Below, piece after piece: positions 1-10,451 of a stretch of 64,000 nt of DNA. This DNA is from Laburnicola sp. R22_1 (taxonomy: Eukaryota > Ascomycota > Dothideomycetes > Pleosporales > Didymosphaeriaceae). Position 1 is the first letter of the stretch; the number at the start of each line of letters is the position of its first letter. Position numbers and translations under genes: made by a program. The DNA is taken from assembly GCA_014281115.1 (NCBI GenBank), contig JACONQ010000001.1:372001-436000 (forward strand). Direction: 5' to 3'. The notes under the pieces were generated by a model, which had not been told where the DNA came from, searched no databases, and was given only the letters and a program-made list of their open reading frames with translations.

Positions 1-1
1 C

Positions 2-1225
2 TTCGCACCGCCGTCGTCTGTCCAAAGGAGCGACTCGCGCAACCATGCAAAGCTCATCCACCAGAAAGACCAGATCATCGAGGGCCTGCGGCTCGAACTG
101 GCCGAACTACAGATCAAGCTGATGGAGATGGACAACGCAGGCGGAGGTCGTCTACGCGAACTGGAGAGGCAGCTGGTGGAGACTCGCGTGACGAATGCTA
201 GGCTCATGGAGGACAACGAGAGCTTCCAGCTGCTGCTGGGAGAGAAGACGCTGAATGGCGATCTGAGCCGCGGCGACTTCCTGCGCCCGTCGTCCTCTCA
301 CGGAGAACGTGCTCCTTCACGCAACGGCCCTCTGAACAGCCTCGCCGCCGAACTCGAAGACGCAGAGGACACCGATGGCGAACCTTTGGAAGTCGTTCGC
401 AAGCTCGAACACGAGGTCAATGGTCTAAAGGAGCAGAACAAGGCCTTGACTCTGTACATCAACAAGATCATCGGCCGTCTCCTCCAGCACCAGGGCTTTG
501 AGTCAGTCCTAGGTGGCGATGAGGATGAGGGCTCCGGGGGTGCTGCTCTCAACACAAACAAGGAGCTGCCTCCGCCGCCCCCACCCAAGGACAACGAACA
601 GCCTGCCGAAGGTGGCTTCCTCCAGCGAGCCAAGTCAGTGATGGGCGCTGGACGAAGCAAACCCCGGCCTATGAGCTATGCTGCAGCTCCTCGCAGCACG
701 ATGCACGAAGACCCTTCGACCGCACCAAGCATCCCCTTGCAGCGCTCAAACACCTCGAGGGCCCCCAGCAGCGAGAACCACCACCGTCGTTCCGCCTCTG
801 ACATGCCGCCACCTCCTGTCGCAAACGTCGTGACCAACATGTTCCGCGCACCTCCCCCCGCAGCCGTCCCTGGCCAGATATCGCCGGGCCTCGTGTCGCC
901 CCGCAACTCATTCTTCGGAATCCCCATCAGCACCAGCAGCAATCCGTCATCACGGGTGCCGTCAACTGGCGCGCCACCGACCAAAGACGACAAGGACGAG
1001 AAGGACGACGCCAAGTCCACATCCGAGACATCACACGTCGACACTCCGAGCCCGCCACGCCGCGAAATGTCGAGCACCATGACGGGCAAGCAGATGCGCC
1101 CACTCCGCCTCGTGCAAAACAGCGAGGAAGAAATGCGCGCGCGCAAAGCTGCCAACCGAGGCTCCTGGTTCGGCGGCTTCTCCATGTTCAGCAACAACGA
1201 GCAAAAGCCGCCCGAGGCTTCGTAG
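2..1225 (+). CDS. Coiled-coil and low-complexity protein, 3' part (5' end outside window)
   Basis: The frame is open from base 2, so this is the C-terminal part (about 407 codons) of a longer gene; an ATG at 122 is internal. The first 130 or so residues are charged and heptad-like (for example RLRELERQLVETRVTNARL, then a second helix around KLEHEVNGLKEQNKALTLYINKI) and predict a coiled coil. The rest is disordered: a six-proline run, many Ser/Pro/Arg segments, an acidic KDDKDEKDD patch, and a C-terminal NRGSWFGGF motif that looks conserved. The architecture suggests a cytoskeletal or septum/polarity scaffold, but I do not recognise the family. Stop TAG at 1223-1225. Coding is certain from the long open frame and codon use; function is unknown. 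Confidence 0.8.
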   Translation, partial: FAPPSSVQRSDSRNHAKLIHQKDQIIEGLRLELAELQIKLMEMDNAGGGRLRELERQLVETRVTNARLMEDNESFQLLLGEKTLNGDLSRGDFLRPSSSHGERAPSRNGPLNSLAAELEDAEDTDGEPLEVVRKLEHEVNGLKEQNKALTLYINKIIGRLLQHQGFESVLGGDEDEGSGGAALNTNKELPPPPPPKDNEQPAEGGFLQRAKSVMGAGRSKPRPMSYAAAPRSTMHEDPSTAPSIPLQRSNTSRAPSSENHHRRSASDMPPPPVANVVTNMFRAPPPAAVPGQISPGLVSPRNSFFGIPISTSSNPSSRVPSTGAPPTKDDKDEKDDAKSTSETSHVDTPSPPRREMSSTMTGKQMRPLRLVQNSEEEMRARKAANRGSWFGGFSMFSNNEQKPPEAS

Positions 1226-1663
1226 TCTCCCCACTACCCCTCTTCTCCCATTCATAACCTGCTTCTCACTTCCGGATCTACGCAGTTACGCACGTTACGA
1301 GACGGGTTCTGGGCTACGGACATGATGATGGCTACATATGCATACGACGGACTTTTTATTCTTAGTGGAGCATGTCATATAATGTGTGGAGTAGGGACGG
1401 GATGGGGCATTACTACAGATTTTTTGAAGTACGCTACTTGATCTTGGATTTCTTGTCTGCGCTTTCTTTTTTGTCTGCTCCTGCTACCAACTTGAGTATA
1501 CCCCCGGCCTTGGTTTGTGGCCCTGCTTTTTTATGATACTATTTGGATGAGTGGAGGGTTGGCGTTGGGGTTTTGTTGTTTGTTGTAGGGTAATGCATTT
1601 TTATGATTTTTGTATGGTCTCTGCGTTGTGCTGTGTGTCTGGGACTCTGGGTTACGGTGTCAT
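1226..1663. other. 3' flank of the coiled-coil gene, no gene seen
   Basis: T-rich sequence typical of a fungal 3' UTR and terminator region; nothing else recognised. Confidence 0.5.
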
Positions 1664-1808
1664 CCCCATGAAAGAATTCGTGTCCGATGCTAAGATGCGT
1701 ACGAAGTTATAGAGAGTTATGTCTAACTATATGAAAGTATAGATATAGGTTACATACTCTATTGTTAGCTATCAGGTTTTAGTGTCAGATACGAATTCTT
1801 TTATGGGG
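1664..1808. mobile_element. MITE family A, copy 1 (145 bp)
   Basis: A short non-coding AT-rich element bounded by terminal inverted repeats of about 30 bp. The left end begins CCCCATGAAAGAATTCG; the right end, read on the minus strand, begins CCCCATAAAAGAATTCG. The second copy at 32168-32375 lies in the opposite orientation, shares both termini, and also shares an internal block around 'gctaacaatagagta'. No coding capacity. The target duplication is not clear. It lies just beyond the 3' end of the gene at 1832-2659. Confidence 0.75.
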
Positions 1809-1831
1809 GTGGTGTGTGGGTGTGATGTTGG

Positions 1832-2659
1832 TCAACGCCACTTCTTCTCCCGTCGAGCAGCCTCAAGGAGTATAAGTTGCGCGATGTCGTCCACACCAAT
1901 AGGCCTCCGCCTCTCTTCGACATTCCCCAAACGCTGCATCTCATCCGCACAACCCCCACTCCGTCTCTGCGCCGCATCATCGCGGCTACCATCACAGTCT
2001 TTAACAACCCTACCGCACGTCTTGCTCTTCCCCCCTCTACCACCCCGCCGTTTTCCCTCCCCACCCGTCCTTGCTGTTAATTTCTTCCCACCTTTCCCAA
2101 CGCCACGCCGTCCGTCAATACTGCTACCATCATCTTTCCGCTTCCTCCCACCGCACATCTGCGGCCTCTTCCTAGGTGTATGTCCTTGCTTCATATTGCG
2201 CTGTGTCAGGGGCGCCTCGAAGTCCTCATCCGAAGACGCACTCTCAGACACAACGTACACATCTTCGGTATCGTCCGCACTATCCACCTCCTCTCCAGCC
2301 CTCTCCCCAACCCCCTCCGTCACATCCCCCAACTCCGTACTCCGAAACTGGACAAGCACCTCGCACGGATGCGTGCTCAGACTATGCTTTTTGCCCGTGT
2401 CGTTGCCAGATGTCTTCGTCTTCGTCTTCTTCCGCGACGTAGCCGTCGTCGTCGTCGTCGTCGTCTTTTTGGGTGCGGGTTGTTGTTTCTTCCGCGCCTT
2501 ACAGCCTGAGCAGAGGCCTGCGGCTTGGTAGCGGCGTTTCATGCGGTGGGGGCAGGTGGAGGGGGAGAGGGCGTGGAGGGTTGCGTGCGCGCAGGGGGGG
2601 TAGGTGATGTGGAGGGGCCAGGGGCAGTGGGTGCAGGTTGTGAGGAGGGCGTGGCACAT
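1832..2659 (-). CDS. Basic, Cys-rich N-terminus hypothetical protein (275 aa)
   Basis: A single exon from ATG at 2659. The first 55 residues hold about ten Cys/His residues (MCHALLTTCTHC, then further C..H pairs, ending CSGCKARKK), compatible with a small metal-binding module. A Lys/Thr-rich tract follows, then an acidic Ser-rich segment (about residues 110-150, SADDTEDVYVVSESASSDED). A strongly basic Gly/Arg/Lys region comes next, and the end is a helical RRRPIGVDDIAQLILLEAARREKKWR-like stretch. Nuclear localisation is likely from the basic clusters. The antisense frame is also open (249 aa) but is only Ser/Pro/Val low complexity. Looks like a real lineage-specific gene; function unknown. 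Confidence 0.65.
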   Translation of the reverse strand: MCHALLTTCTHCPWPLHITYPPCAHATLHALSPSTCPHRMKRRYQAAGLCSGCKARKKQQPAPKKTTTTTTTATSRKKTKTKTSGNDTGKKHSLSTHPCEVLVQFRSTELGDVTEGVGERAGEEVDSADDTEDVYVVSESASSDEDFEAPLTQRNMKQGHTPRKRPQMCGGRKRKDDGSSIDGRRGVGKGGKKLTARTGGEGKRRGGRGGKSKTCGRVVKDCDGSRDDAAQRRSGGCADEMQRLGNVEERRRPIGVDDIAQLILLEAARREKKWR

Positions 2660-3404
2660 GTTTTTTTTATTGGAGGATGCCCAAGGGGGCGATTGAGAAA
2701 TGTGTTGGGGGACGAGAGGGGGTTTGAGGTTGGGTTTGGGTTTGTTGGGTGTGAGATGGAGGAGGGGGTTTTATATCGAAAGAGTGGGTGTGCGTGCTTG
2801 TAGTTTGTGAGGGTGATTGATTGTCTTACTAGCTGGGTGGTTGGTTTGAGACAATTGGGACAAGACAAGGCTTTGGGGATTTGGTGGAAACAATATGGTG
2901 TATATGTACCCAGGTAGTGGAGGTGTGTTTGCGAGTAGGTGGGTTAGAGCAGGTTGTGTCTCATAAGATGGGTTAGGGAGAGATTTCCTCTTTTGATGGG
3001 GAGGATGTTAGACGTTTTCTTCATAAACGTAGTCGGTGCAGACGCCTTCATCGTTGTTTCCAATCAATAAGCGCTCGAATTTCTCTGTTCATTTGCCTAT
3101 CTTGATGTAAACCGCGCATAGTCGCGTCCTGGTATTACGGTTCTCCGCGCGCAGATAGAATATGAATCTTGGACCCGGGTCGAAGAGTCAGTCATCTCAC
3201 CAAAAACAATACATCCATCTCGTAAAGTCAATACTAGAATCTCGACAGTAACAATGGCACTGCTCAGATTTTGAAGTCGAATCCGAGGCTGCGGCGTCCG
3301 TGAAACGAGCACTGTGAGTTGATTCATGTCGTCTATATAGTCCAGAAAGATAGCAGGAGAATACGAAGATGAAAATCAAACTTTGCGACGAAGATCTCGA
3401 ACTA
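2660..3404. other. Intergenic, no gene seen
   Basis: G/T-rich upstream region of the minus-strand gene followed by unique sequence up to the Harbinger insertion. Short open frames here have no protein-like composition. Confidence 0.5.
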
Positions 3405-3685
3405 GGCCCTGTTTGGTTCCTCCGGTAGGGAGCTCCGTTTTGCCTCCGGTTTGATTACTTAGCAAAACGGAGTTGTAAACGGAGCCGTGTTTGGTTTTGT
3501 AACGCCGTTTTGAAGCCGTACCGGATGCCGTTTTGCGTACCGGAGCTTGGCAATAAAACATCCTTGCTAGCCTGAAAAAAGCCCACTTTCTACTTTTTTA
3601 GGCCAAACGGAGCTCCAGTGTAGCTACAGATGCCTGAGGGCACCTGTAGCTGTACCGGAGTACTTTGACGGCGTCACGTGCGGCC

Positions 3686-4926
3686 ATGTCGAATCGTTTG
3701 AGCCAACCTATGATGATGGCCGTAGTGGGTGCCCTTAGCAGCGTCGTAGCTGTCCTAGCCCACCAGCTGGATAACAAAGCCAGGCCCACGGGCGTCAGAT
3801 CCCGTTCAAACGATCAAGGGAGGGGTGCGCGGTGGCTGGATGACTGCCTGGGCGACCCAACTCAGCTATTTCAGGAGACACGACTCCGGCCGGCGGCGTG
3901 GCATGTACTTATCGAGTACATGAAATCCTATGAGCTCGTCGGCGACGGCAGGATCTCCATGGAGGAGAAGATCCTTACCTTTTTGTATATTTGCAGCAAC
4001 GGGGCTTCATGGCGTAACACTATGCGTAAAGTAGGGCATTCGATGGAGTCGATAAGTCGGTAAGTAACCTAGCGGTAAGGGTGAACTGGGTTGACGATTA
4101 TAGTAATTTTCATGAGGTACTTGACGCCCTGTTGCCGCTGTACAAGGACGTCGTCAAGTCCCCAGAGGACGTACATGAGGTGCCGGAGAGGATAAGAGAT
4201 GACCCAAAAAGATACCCATTTTTCGAGGACTGTATCGGAGTTCTGGACGGCACCCAGATTGCAATCCATGTGCCTGTCGCCGCCCAAAGGCGTTATCGAA
4301 ATCGCCATGGAGATCTTACGCAAAACGTCCTCGCCGTCGTCGATTTTGACATGAATTTCATGTACTTATTGCCCGGGTGGGAGGGCAGCGCTCATGACGG
4401 CAGGGTACTGAAAAGCGCTCGGGATAAGGGCTTTGCAGCTCCTCCAGGCAAGTACTTTGTCGCCGACGCTGGGTACGTCAATAGCAATGATATAATGGTG
4501 CCGTATCGCGGCGTACGGTACCATCTCCGAGAGATTTATGAGGTGGGGATGAGCCCGGCGACGCCGCAAGAGTTGTTCAATTATCGCCATTCGAGCCTGA
4601 GAAATATTGTGGAGCGTTGTTTTGGTGTTTTCAAAAGGCGCTGGCGGATTTTTGACAGGCCACATGAGTTCGATATTAAGACTCAGGTCAAGCTTGTGTA
4701 CGCCCTGGCTGCCCTCCATAATCTCATCAATTTGGTGTACAAAGTTGACGAGGATCTTGATGAGATGGAGGAGTATGAGGGTGAGGGCTCAGAGCACCTG
4801 CGGCGCGACGCCGAAACCGATGGGGATTTTGACGCCGGCGACCCTGGGATAGAGGAGCGGCGGGATCGTATAGCAGAGGACATGTGGGAGCAGTATATAA
4901 CTGCTCGCAGAGTCGTATATAGTTGA
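3686..4926 (+). CDS. Harbinger transposase (HARBI1-like, DDE_4), 2 exons, 398 aa
   Basis: Exon 1 is 3686-4059 and exon 2 is 4104-4926. The 44-bp intron (GTAAGT ... TATAG) keeps the frame and joins GHSMESISR to NFHEVLDALLPLYKDVV, as in other members. ATG at 3686 was chosen because the longer open frame begins with TTG. The catalytic triad is visible: Asp in GVLDGTQIAIHV, Asp in GWEGSAHDGRVL, Glu in the LRNIVERCFGVFKRRW block. The region DAGYVNSNDIMVPYRG lies between them, as in the family. The enzyme should cut the TIRs and insert at TWA-like 3-bp targets; in known systems it needs the Myb-like partner for nuclear import or DNA binding. No premature stop, so potentially active. Confidence 0.92.
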
Positions 4927-5033
4927 GTAATTGGGTAGGTGGGCAGAGAGGTGGGCGAGTTGATGAGCAAAAGCTTGGTGTTAAGAAATTGAAAAAGTAC
5001 GCTAGCGTCAGTTTAGAGCGGTCGTCCTGAGAT

Positions 5034-6134
5034 TCATTGTAATTTATAGTGATTTGGAGTAAGATTCACTAAAAGTATAAATTTTGCGGGCAAATCTTGG
5101 TCTTGGCGGAACAAAAATCTTATAAAAAGTACTCTAGATGAACTGAGGGACGACGGCCCTCCTAAGGTGAAAACTCGCGCTGCGCACGCGCCACTATCGT
5201 CAGTCTTGGCATGAAGTTGAGCTTTTTTGTCAATTTTGACGCTCAACTCTCCATCCCCCACCCACTCTAACGACTCTATTTTCTCCTGTAACTCGTCCCG
5301 CAGAGTCTCCTTGTTGTCAAAAGCGGTGGAGTTAAGTATAACGTTGCAGCGGTGCTTTATCCAGGCCTTCTGCGCGCTGCGCGATTTCATACTGAGGAAG
5401 ACTTTGGCGTCAAACTCGTCCTTAAAACCCTCGAGGATAGGGTACTTGAGTCGATCATCCAGCGACTGGTAAGCCTCTATAAACTGTACAATAGCGTCTT
5501 GCTGATAGTCCCTAGAGTTGACTGCAACGAGCTCTGAGATCGCCGACGTCAAATGGTCAATTCTTTGGCCCATACGCTCCTCCGACGTCGTCTTATTTTT
5601 CGCCCGCTTCTCCTGGTTCCTGAGTAACCTGGTGCCCGCGCGTTTACGACGCCCACCTGAGGCCTCACTGCCTGACGTCTCCATCGAAAAGTCGTCCTCA
5701 ACTGACGTCGCCGGCTCCGATTGTGTCTCAAGGAAGTCGTCAATTGTGGTGGCGTCCTCACCCGTGGCGGAATAGCCTTCGAACAACTTCTCATGCAACT
5801 CAGGGAAATCCAGAGGTCTCCTTCTATACTTTCTAGCCTCCTTGTGGGCATGAAAGTACGAGTCAAGTACGGGCGCGTCGGCGACGACCCTCCCATCTTC
5901 ATACGAGAAGCCTGATTGACGGAGGAGCTCCGACCAGATTCTGTACTCCTTCTTACAGCTGTCGTACTTATCCTTGACCTGTTTTACGGTCACCAGCTCA
6001 GTGGCAACTTCAGCCACCTTATCGCGGGCGTACGTCCACGCCTCAGGTTTGAACTTATTATCCGCGCGATGGCCAGCGTCAGCCTGGTCGCTGAGGGCCT
6101 CTAGTAAAGCCTCTAGCATCGTGGTGCTCCACAT
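5034..6134 (-). CDS. Harbinger-associated Myb/SANT-like DNA-binding protein (366 aa)
   Basis: A single open frame from ATG at 6134. The N-terminus (MWSTTMLEALLEALSDQ ... WTYARDKVAEV ... VKQVKDKYDSCKKEYRIW) is the three-helix Myb/SANT-like domain found in fungal transposon partners, ending with a tryptophan at the expected place. The middle is acidic (about residues 110-150). A basic patch GGRRKRAGTRLLRNQEKRAKNK, a likely nuclear localisation signal, follows, then a helical region. The last 25 or so residues look unlike the rest and could be read-through past an unrecognised intron. A second minus frame just upstream (to 6373) is Ser/Pro-rich and may be 5' leader. Converges with the transposase gene inside the same TIRs. 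Confidence 0.85.
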   Translation of the reverse strand: MWSTTMLEALLEALSDQADAGHRADNKFKPEAWTYARDKVAEVATELVTVKQVKDKYDSCKKEYRIWSELLRQSGFSYEDGRVVADAPVLDSYFHAHKEARKYRRRPLDFPELHEKLFEGYSATGEDATTIDDFLETQSEPATSVEDDFSMETSGSEASGGRRKRAGTRLLRNQEKRAKNKTTSEERMGQRIDHLTSAISELVAVNSRDYQQDAIVQFIEAYQSLDDRLKYPILEGFKDEFDAKVFLSMKSRSAQKAWIKHRCNVILNSTAFDNKETLRDELQEKIESLEWVGDGELSVKIDKKAQLHAKTDDSGACAARVFTLGGPSSLSSSRVLFIRFLFRQDQDLPAKFILLVNLTPNHYKLQ

Positions 6135-6803
6135 GAGCTTTTGGCCTTATTTCCATCGGGGGTGGGTGACGGCGACCATGTCACGGCTCGCGACGACGCT
6201 CGGGACTCTGCAGACGACGGCGACGGTGACGGTGAGGATGAGGGCGCTGACGGCGACGACGACGACGACGACAGGGCCTCAGCTGCGAGGCGCTGGAGAA
6301 CCTTATGGCGTATTAAACCTTGCGATGGAGTTTGCAACATGGTTTTTACAATACAATCACTAAAAATTAACAAAGGTAGCTAGGAGCCAACACCAGGACG
6401 ACGATGGATAACGGAGACGTGCCAAACAGTACTCCGTTTGATCTATGCCTGTCAGCCAAGCCGCCGTCGAAAACCCCTGTACGCCTCGGCGGCTTACTCG
6501 GCGATTACCTGTACAAAACGGAGTAGAAAACGGAATCGAAACCAAACAGGCCCCTAGACGTTTTGAGACGTTTTGTGGAGCATGCACCCATCACATATAC
6601 AGCGCCATCCATCGCCGCTAACCCCCAACCAATCACAGCCCTCGCAAAACCCGCTGCCCGAGCCGAGGTCCATCTCCCTCGGCATCTACAAAGTACATCA
6701 CCACCCTGACATCCTCGCTCACCGCACCAAAACCGCCAACAACCAACAATCCCCATCCAACGCGCCCAACACGCCTACACGCCCCCCCATCCGCAACTCC
6801 ACA

Positions 6804-7120
6804 ATGTCTAAAACTTTCACCCCCTCCGAAGTCGCCTCCCACGCCTCCGTCTCCGACGGCCTCTACATAATCATCGACTCCTCGGTGTACAAGCTCGATA
6901 CCTTCGTCGACGAGCACCCCGGCGGGGCAAAGATGTTGAAGCGAGTGGGGGGGAAGGATGCGAGTAAGCAGTTCTGGAAGGTACGTTTGTTGGAGTGGTT
7001 TGGTGGAGGTTAGGGTTGAGGTTGCTAACGTGGGATGGATAGTATCATAGTGAGGGGGTGTTGAAGAAGTTTGGGCCGAAGTTCAAGGTGGGGGAGGTGA
7101 GGGAGGAGGCGAAGTTGTAG
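6804..7120 (+). CDS. Small soluble cytochrome b5-like haem-binding protein, 2 exons, 84 aa
   Basis: Exon 1 is 6804-6980 and exon 2 is 7043-7120; the 62-bp intron has GTACGT, a GCTAAC branch site and an ATAG acceptor, phase 0. The ATG at 6804 is preferred over the upstream in-frame one because it begins exactly at the b5 fold (MSKTFTPSEVASHAS). The haem-binding core is present: EHPGG with axial His38, and the second axial His61 in YHSEG supplied by exon 2, a spacing of 23 residues as usual. There is no C-terminal membrane anchor, so it is probably a cytosolic electron carrier rather than ER-anchored b5. The Harbinger element ends about 250 bp upstream and may affect its promoter. Confidence 0.9.
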
Positions 7121-7611
7121 ATTGGTGGGGTTGTGCGGTTGCGTGCGGTTGGTTGGTGTTTGCGATGAGTGTGCTGGACTGGATGACTCCCTGAAGTGAA
7201 CCTGAGGCGGCATCTATGGTACAGGACACAGGTGTCTTGCGCGCGTGGTCCTTGTCGAACCTGTGGTGGAAAGAGGTAAACATGCGCTTACTGGTGACAA
7301 GTGAGTGACACAACATGTGGGTAGACCAAAGCCCGACATTCTCTGTATAGATGAATCGTACCAAACAAGTTGAAGTGACAATCTAAGGTAAAGCTACTCT
7401 ACGCATGCTCTATGCTCCCCATTACCAACCACCCGCTCATCCATGTACGCAAACTAAATGGAATAACAGCCACCATCAAGGCATCATGTATATATGCTCG
7501 CTCCAAGCCACCAAAAAATCACGCCGTGGGTATCGTAAACGCCAGTGATGCAGCGCAAAATGCAAGACCCATCCATCAATCATCATCATCACGCCCATGC
7601 TCGTCCCAGTT
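7121..7611. other. Intergenic, no gene seen
   Basis: 3' flank of the cytochrome b5 gene and of the convergent minus-strand gene; unique sequence without recognisable features. Confidence 0.45.
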
Positions 7612-8266
7612 TCACAAACATCCGAACCGCTTCGCCTTCTTGCCCGTCTTCTGCGTCGTCGTCGACCGCTCCAACTTGCGCCGCTGCATGCGCAGCCCCG
7701 ACGTACTCTTCGCATCCGCATCTTCCTCATCCGAAAAGTCCATGCGAAATCTTCGCACCGATCCCGCATGAGACTTCTCCTCTTCGTAGAACCGCGGCGG
7801 TGGAGGCCCAGATACTCGTCTGGTACGTTGGGGATTGGAACAAGCTGCAGGAACGGAAATGAAGAGCAAGCACGTCGTCGATGTCCCGGTTCGCGGTAGG
7901 GCATGTTTGGGAGCTGTTGATACGGTAGTGACGTGTTGGTCGAGAGGGGTCGATGATGGTACAGGATGTCCGACGTGAGGATGGGAGAGAGTGGTGGCCG
8001 CGCCGTCGGGACTTTGCTGAGTTCGTGGACGACGTGGTTGTTGTGGGTTTGTGTTGTGGCTCTGCTGATTTACGTTGGGGGTTCTCTGATGCTGGACGGA
8101 CAGCCGTCATGGTCGATGTTTGATGGTTCGGATCAAGTTCCTCGAGAGCCTTCTTAGGCTTCCGTCGTCCTGTAAACGTACTGTTGCATTTGCGGGTCGC
8201 GGATGGTTCGACCTCTGATGCATTCAGATGAAATGTCTCGTCGAATCCACTGTCGGTCCGGTTCAT
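7612..8266 (-). CDS. Hypothetical basic protein, probably 2 exons (junction unresolved)
   Basis: Two minus-strand frames look coding and probably belong to one gene. From ATG at 8266 runs MNRTDSGFDETFHLNASEVE followed by basic Ser/Thr/Arg-rich sequence. A second frame (about 7850 to 7612) encodes a charged tail with SGPPPPRFYEEEKSHAGSVR, FSDEEDADAKSTS and a C-terminal basic KTGKKAKRFGCL. The tail's regular acidic/basic pattern is protein-like, while the first frame degenerates after about residue 120, so an intron is expected between about 7850 and 7975. Several GT and AG candidates exist and I could not fix the pair by phase. No domain recognised. RNA evidence would settle the model. Confidence 0.45.
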
Positions 8267-9605
8267 GATCGGGGTGCGAAAGATTAATGAAGAAGCGAAA
8301 ATGTGCTATGCGAAAGAAGTCTCGTAGAAGACTGATTAAGGAAGATATGTTATGCCAGCGAGGAGAGCATGTTCACTGAGTCACTTGTTAGTGCCATGGT
8401 ACCAAAGAGAGCCGAGCCTAGTTGGCTCACTCGAGGACACAAACCATGGAAACAAAGATCAAAGGACTTCTTTGTGCAGCCAGAACAAACCACGTTTGCG
8501 AACGAAAAGAATAAAAATCGAAGCCCCACGGAAGCAGGAGTATTTCGAAGCGCTGGGCCCAGCAGCGACGATGGTGCCAAAAGTGCGGTCTGTCGGAAGT
8601 GCCTCATCAGGGTATAAAAGGAAAACTTTCGGAGAACCCAAAGCGAACACCCCTAGGTTAGTGGTGGCCGCGGCTAGACCACGAGGCGGGTGATGCGCGG
8701 TAATGTACGACTGGTGGGTTTAATAAGTTAAACGCTTTGCAGTTCACCGCCTCAAAACAAAAGCGCTGGGATCCACTTCGAAAACGCGAACGGGAATAGC
8801 GGACCCGCAGCAGAAAAGGAATCGAGTGAGTGCACGATTAAGTCTGGTAGGTACGGGAGGAAGTAGTGTGGCAAGCGACAGACGTATATTGCGTGCAAAG
8901 CTGCAGCTTGCCGCTGCAGGTCGCACAACAGCGAGGCGAAGTATGATATCGTCGACCTTCACATGTTATTCACATGTTAGATAGGGAGGGCTCCCGAAGA
9001 GTGGCCTACTACTCTATGAACATCACTTTGGCTGGGCTGGTGACCCCTTAGCACGACGGTGCGAATAGCTGCCTTCGTAACGATGGGCAGCAGCCTCACC
9101 CACACACCACACCGACAACGGGATAGACCGAATCACGGCGCGTGGTGGGTTCGGGCTAACCTTGGAAGTTAGTGATCGGCACTTGAAAGCGAGCCGCGAT
9201 AGGTACCACAAGACTCAAGCGCACTCCCACGGTCCACCTGATGCGCCAGACACATAATGTTAAATGTGCATTGTGGAGAGACAAATTCCGTCTGAAATGC
9301 AGACGCGCCACCGCTCCGTACATCCACCATGGATAATAACTGTGACGGATTGCGCAGTCTCGATCCCAAGCACCGAGTTTGTTAACTTGTGAACGGCTAG
9401 AAGATTCGGGGGCAGACGCCAGCCAAGGCGTCCAATGCAGATGTTCGAGTATAGGCGCGCTAAAGCCGCCATGGCTGGCTCACGAGGGAGCTGCATGAGC
9501 TCCAATGCCATCGCCGCTGAGTTCTCGTGTGGGCATTGTTGGTCAGGTGCGACTGCATAGCAGGTCATTCGCCTACGCTTGAGCCACACTTCGCGTTTCA
9601 CAAGC
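8267..9605. other. Intergenic, 1.3 kb, no gene seen
   Basis: Unique sequence with short open frames on both strands, none with protein-like composition or splice-compatible neighbours. No tRNA-like or repeat structure recognised. Confidence 0.45.
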
Positions 9606-10451
9606 TCACTGAATGTCGTGGTAGAAGGCCCGCATCTGCTGCCCCACCTCGGCGAATGCTTCCAGTGCGTGCCAGTGACCAACGCCCTTCATAACCTCCA
9701 GCTTCTTCTCAGTAGTCCCGATCTCGTCAAACATCCTCTGGCACCCTTCCAGCGGTGCCGACTTGTCCTCGTCGCCGGCCAATATCAGTATCGGCACAGC
9801 GATCTTGCCGTAATCGGGCGGCTTCGCGTTGATAATGACTCGGCAGTTCGAGCAGTAGCCCGCGGGGTCCTGGCCCAGGAGCAGCTCGCGAATGAAGCTC
9901 TTTGCAAGCGGCGAGGCTTTCTTGCCCACCGCTGCGAAGGGTATCGTGTTTGCCATGGGCTCCATGCCTTCCTTCTCCACTGTCTGTATGCGCTTCTCGA
10001 AGACAGGAATGATGCTCTCATTCGGATACACTGGCCCAATGAGTATCGCGGCGACCACGCGATCGCTACGCTCGGCGGCGAGATGCGCTGCTACTATGCT
10101 AAACACAGTGTCAGTCATGGAACGCAAATCAGTGGGGATGACTCACCCGCTCATGCTATGTCCTACGACAATGGCTTTCGACACCCCCAGCGCGTCCAGT
10201 ATCCCAATCACATCAGCGGCGAGACTCTGGATGCTCTGTTCAATCTGCGTGTACGGAGACCGCCCAGCACCCGTCGTGTCAAACGTGATGCACCGGAAAT
10301 TGTGAGCTTGGAGGTCTGCAGCTACCGCATGGTAATAGTCCTGCGAGGAGCCCAGGCCGTGCATGAAGATGAGAGTCTCGCGCGCATCGTCTTTCTCTGG
10401 CTTCAGGTCGGTGTAGTGTATCTTTTTGCATCCGATTTGAAGGAAAGGCAT
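9606..10451 (-). CDS. Alpha/beta hydrolase (enol-lactonase-like), 2 exons, 265 aa
   Basis: Exon 1 is 10451-10147 and exon 2 is 10098-9606; the 48-bp intron (GTGAGT ... GTTTAG) restores the nucleophile-elbow context GHSMSG-IVAAHLAAE. Catalytic residues are in the usual order: Ser99 in GHSMS, Asp211 in ILILAGDEDKS, His243 in VGHWHALE. The oxyanion-hole strand is LIFMHGLGSSQDYY, and GAGRSPY follows, as in 3-oxoadipate enol-lactonase and related C-C or ester hydrolases. No signal peptide, so cytosolic. The substrate cannot be told from sequence; an aromatic-degradation or general ester hydrolase role is possible. Length is typical of the family. Confidence 0.9.

Larger units (their letters stand above)
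3405..6553. mobile_element. PIF/Harbinger DNA transposon, apparently complete (3149 bp)
   Basis: Terminal inverted repeats: the left end is GGCCCTGTTTGGTTCC and the right end reads GGGCCTGTTTGGTTTCGA on the minus strand. The element is flanked by the 3-bp direct repeat CTA (3402-3404 and 6554-6556), the target-duplication length known for PIF/Harbinger. Subterminal regions at both ends share 'acaaaacggagt'/'agcaaaacggagt' motifs. It carries the two genes expected of the superfamily: a DDE_4 (HARBI1-like) transposase on the plus strand and a Myb/SANT-like DNA-binding protein on the minus strand, converging tail to tail. Unlike most elements in this window it shows no RIP-type stop codons, so it may be young. 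Its right end lies about 250 bp upstream of the cytochrome b5 start codon. Confidence 0.93.

Noticed and set aside
1782..2531. Long plus-strand frame opposite the 275-aa gene
   Set aside because: Its product is Ser/Pro/Val low complexity without structure; the minus frame has Cys/His pattern, acidic and basic blocks typical of a real protein.
4060..4072. Very short 13-bp intron in the Harbinger transposase
   Set aside because: Too short to splice; a 44-bp intron ending at 4103 with correct phase restores the family sequence.
8352..8693. 113-aa plus-strand frame
   Set aside because: Mixed basic composition with no neighbour exon, domain or conserved pattern; not supported as a gene.
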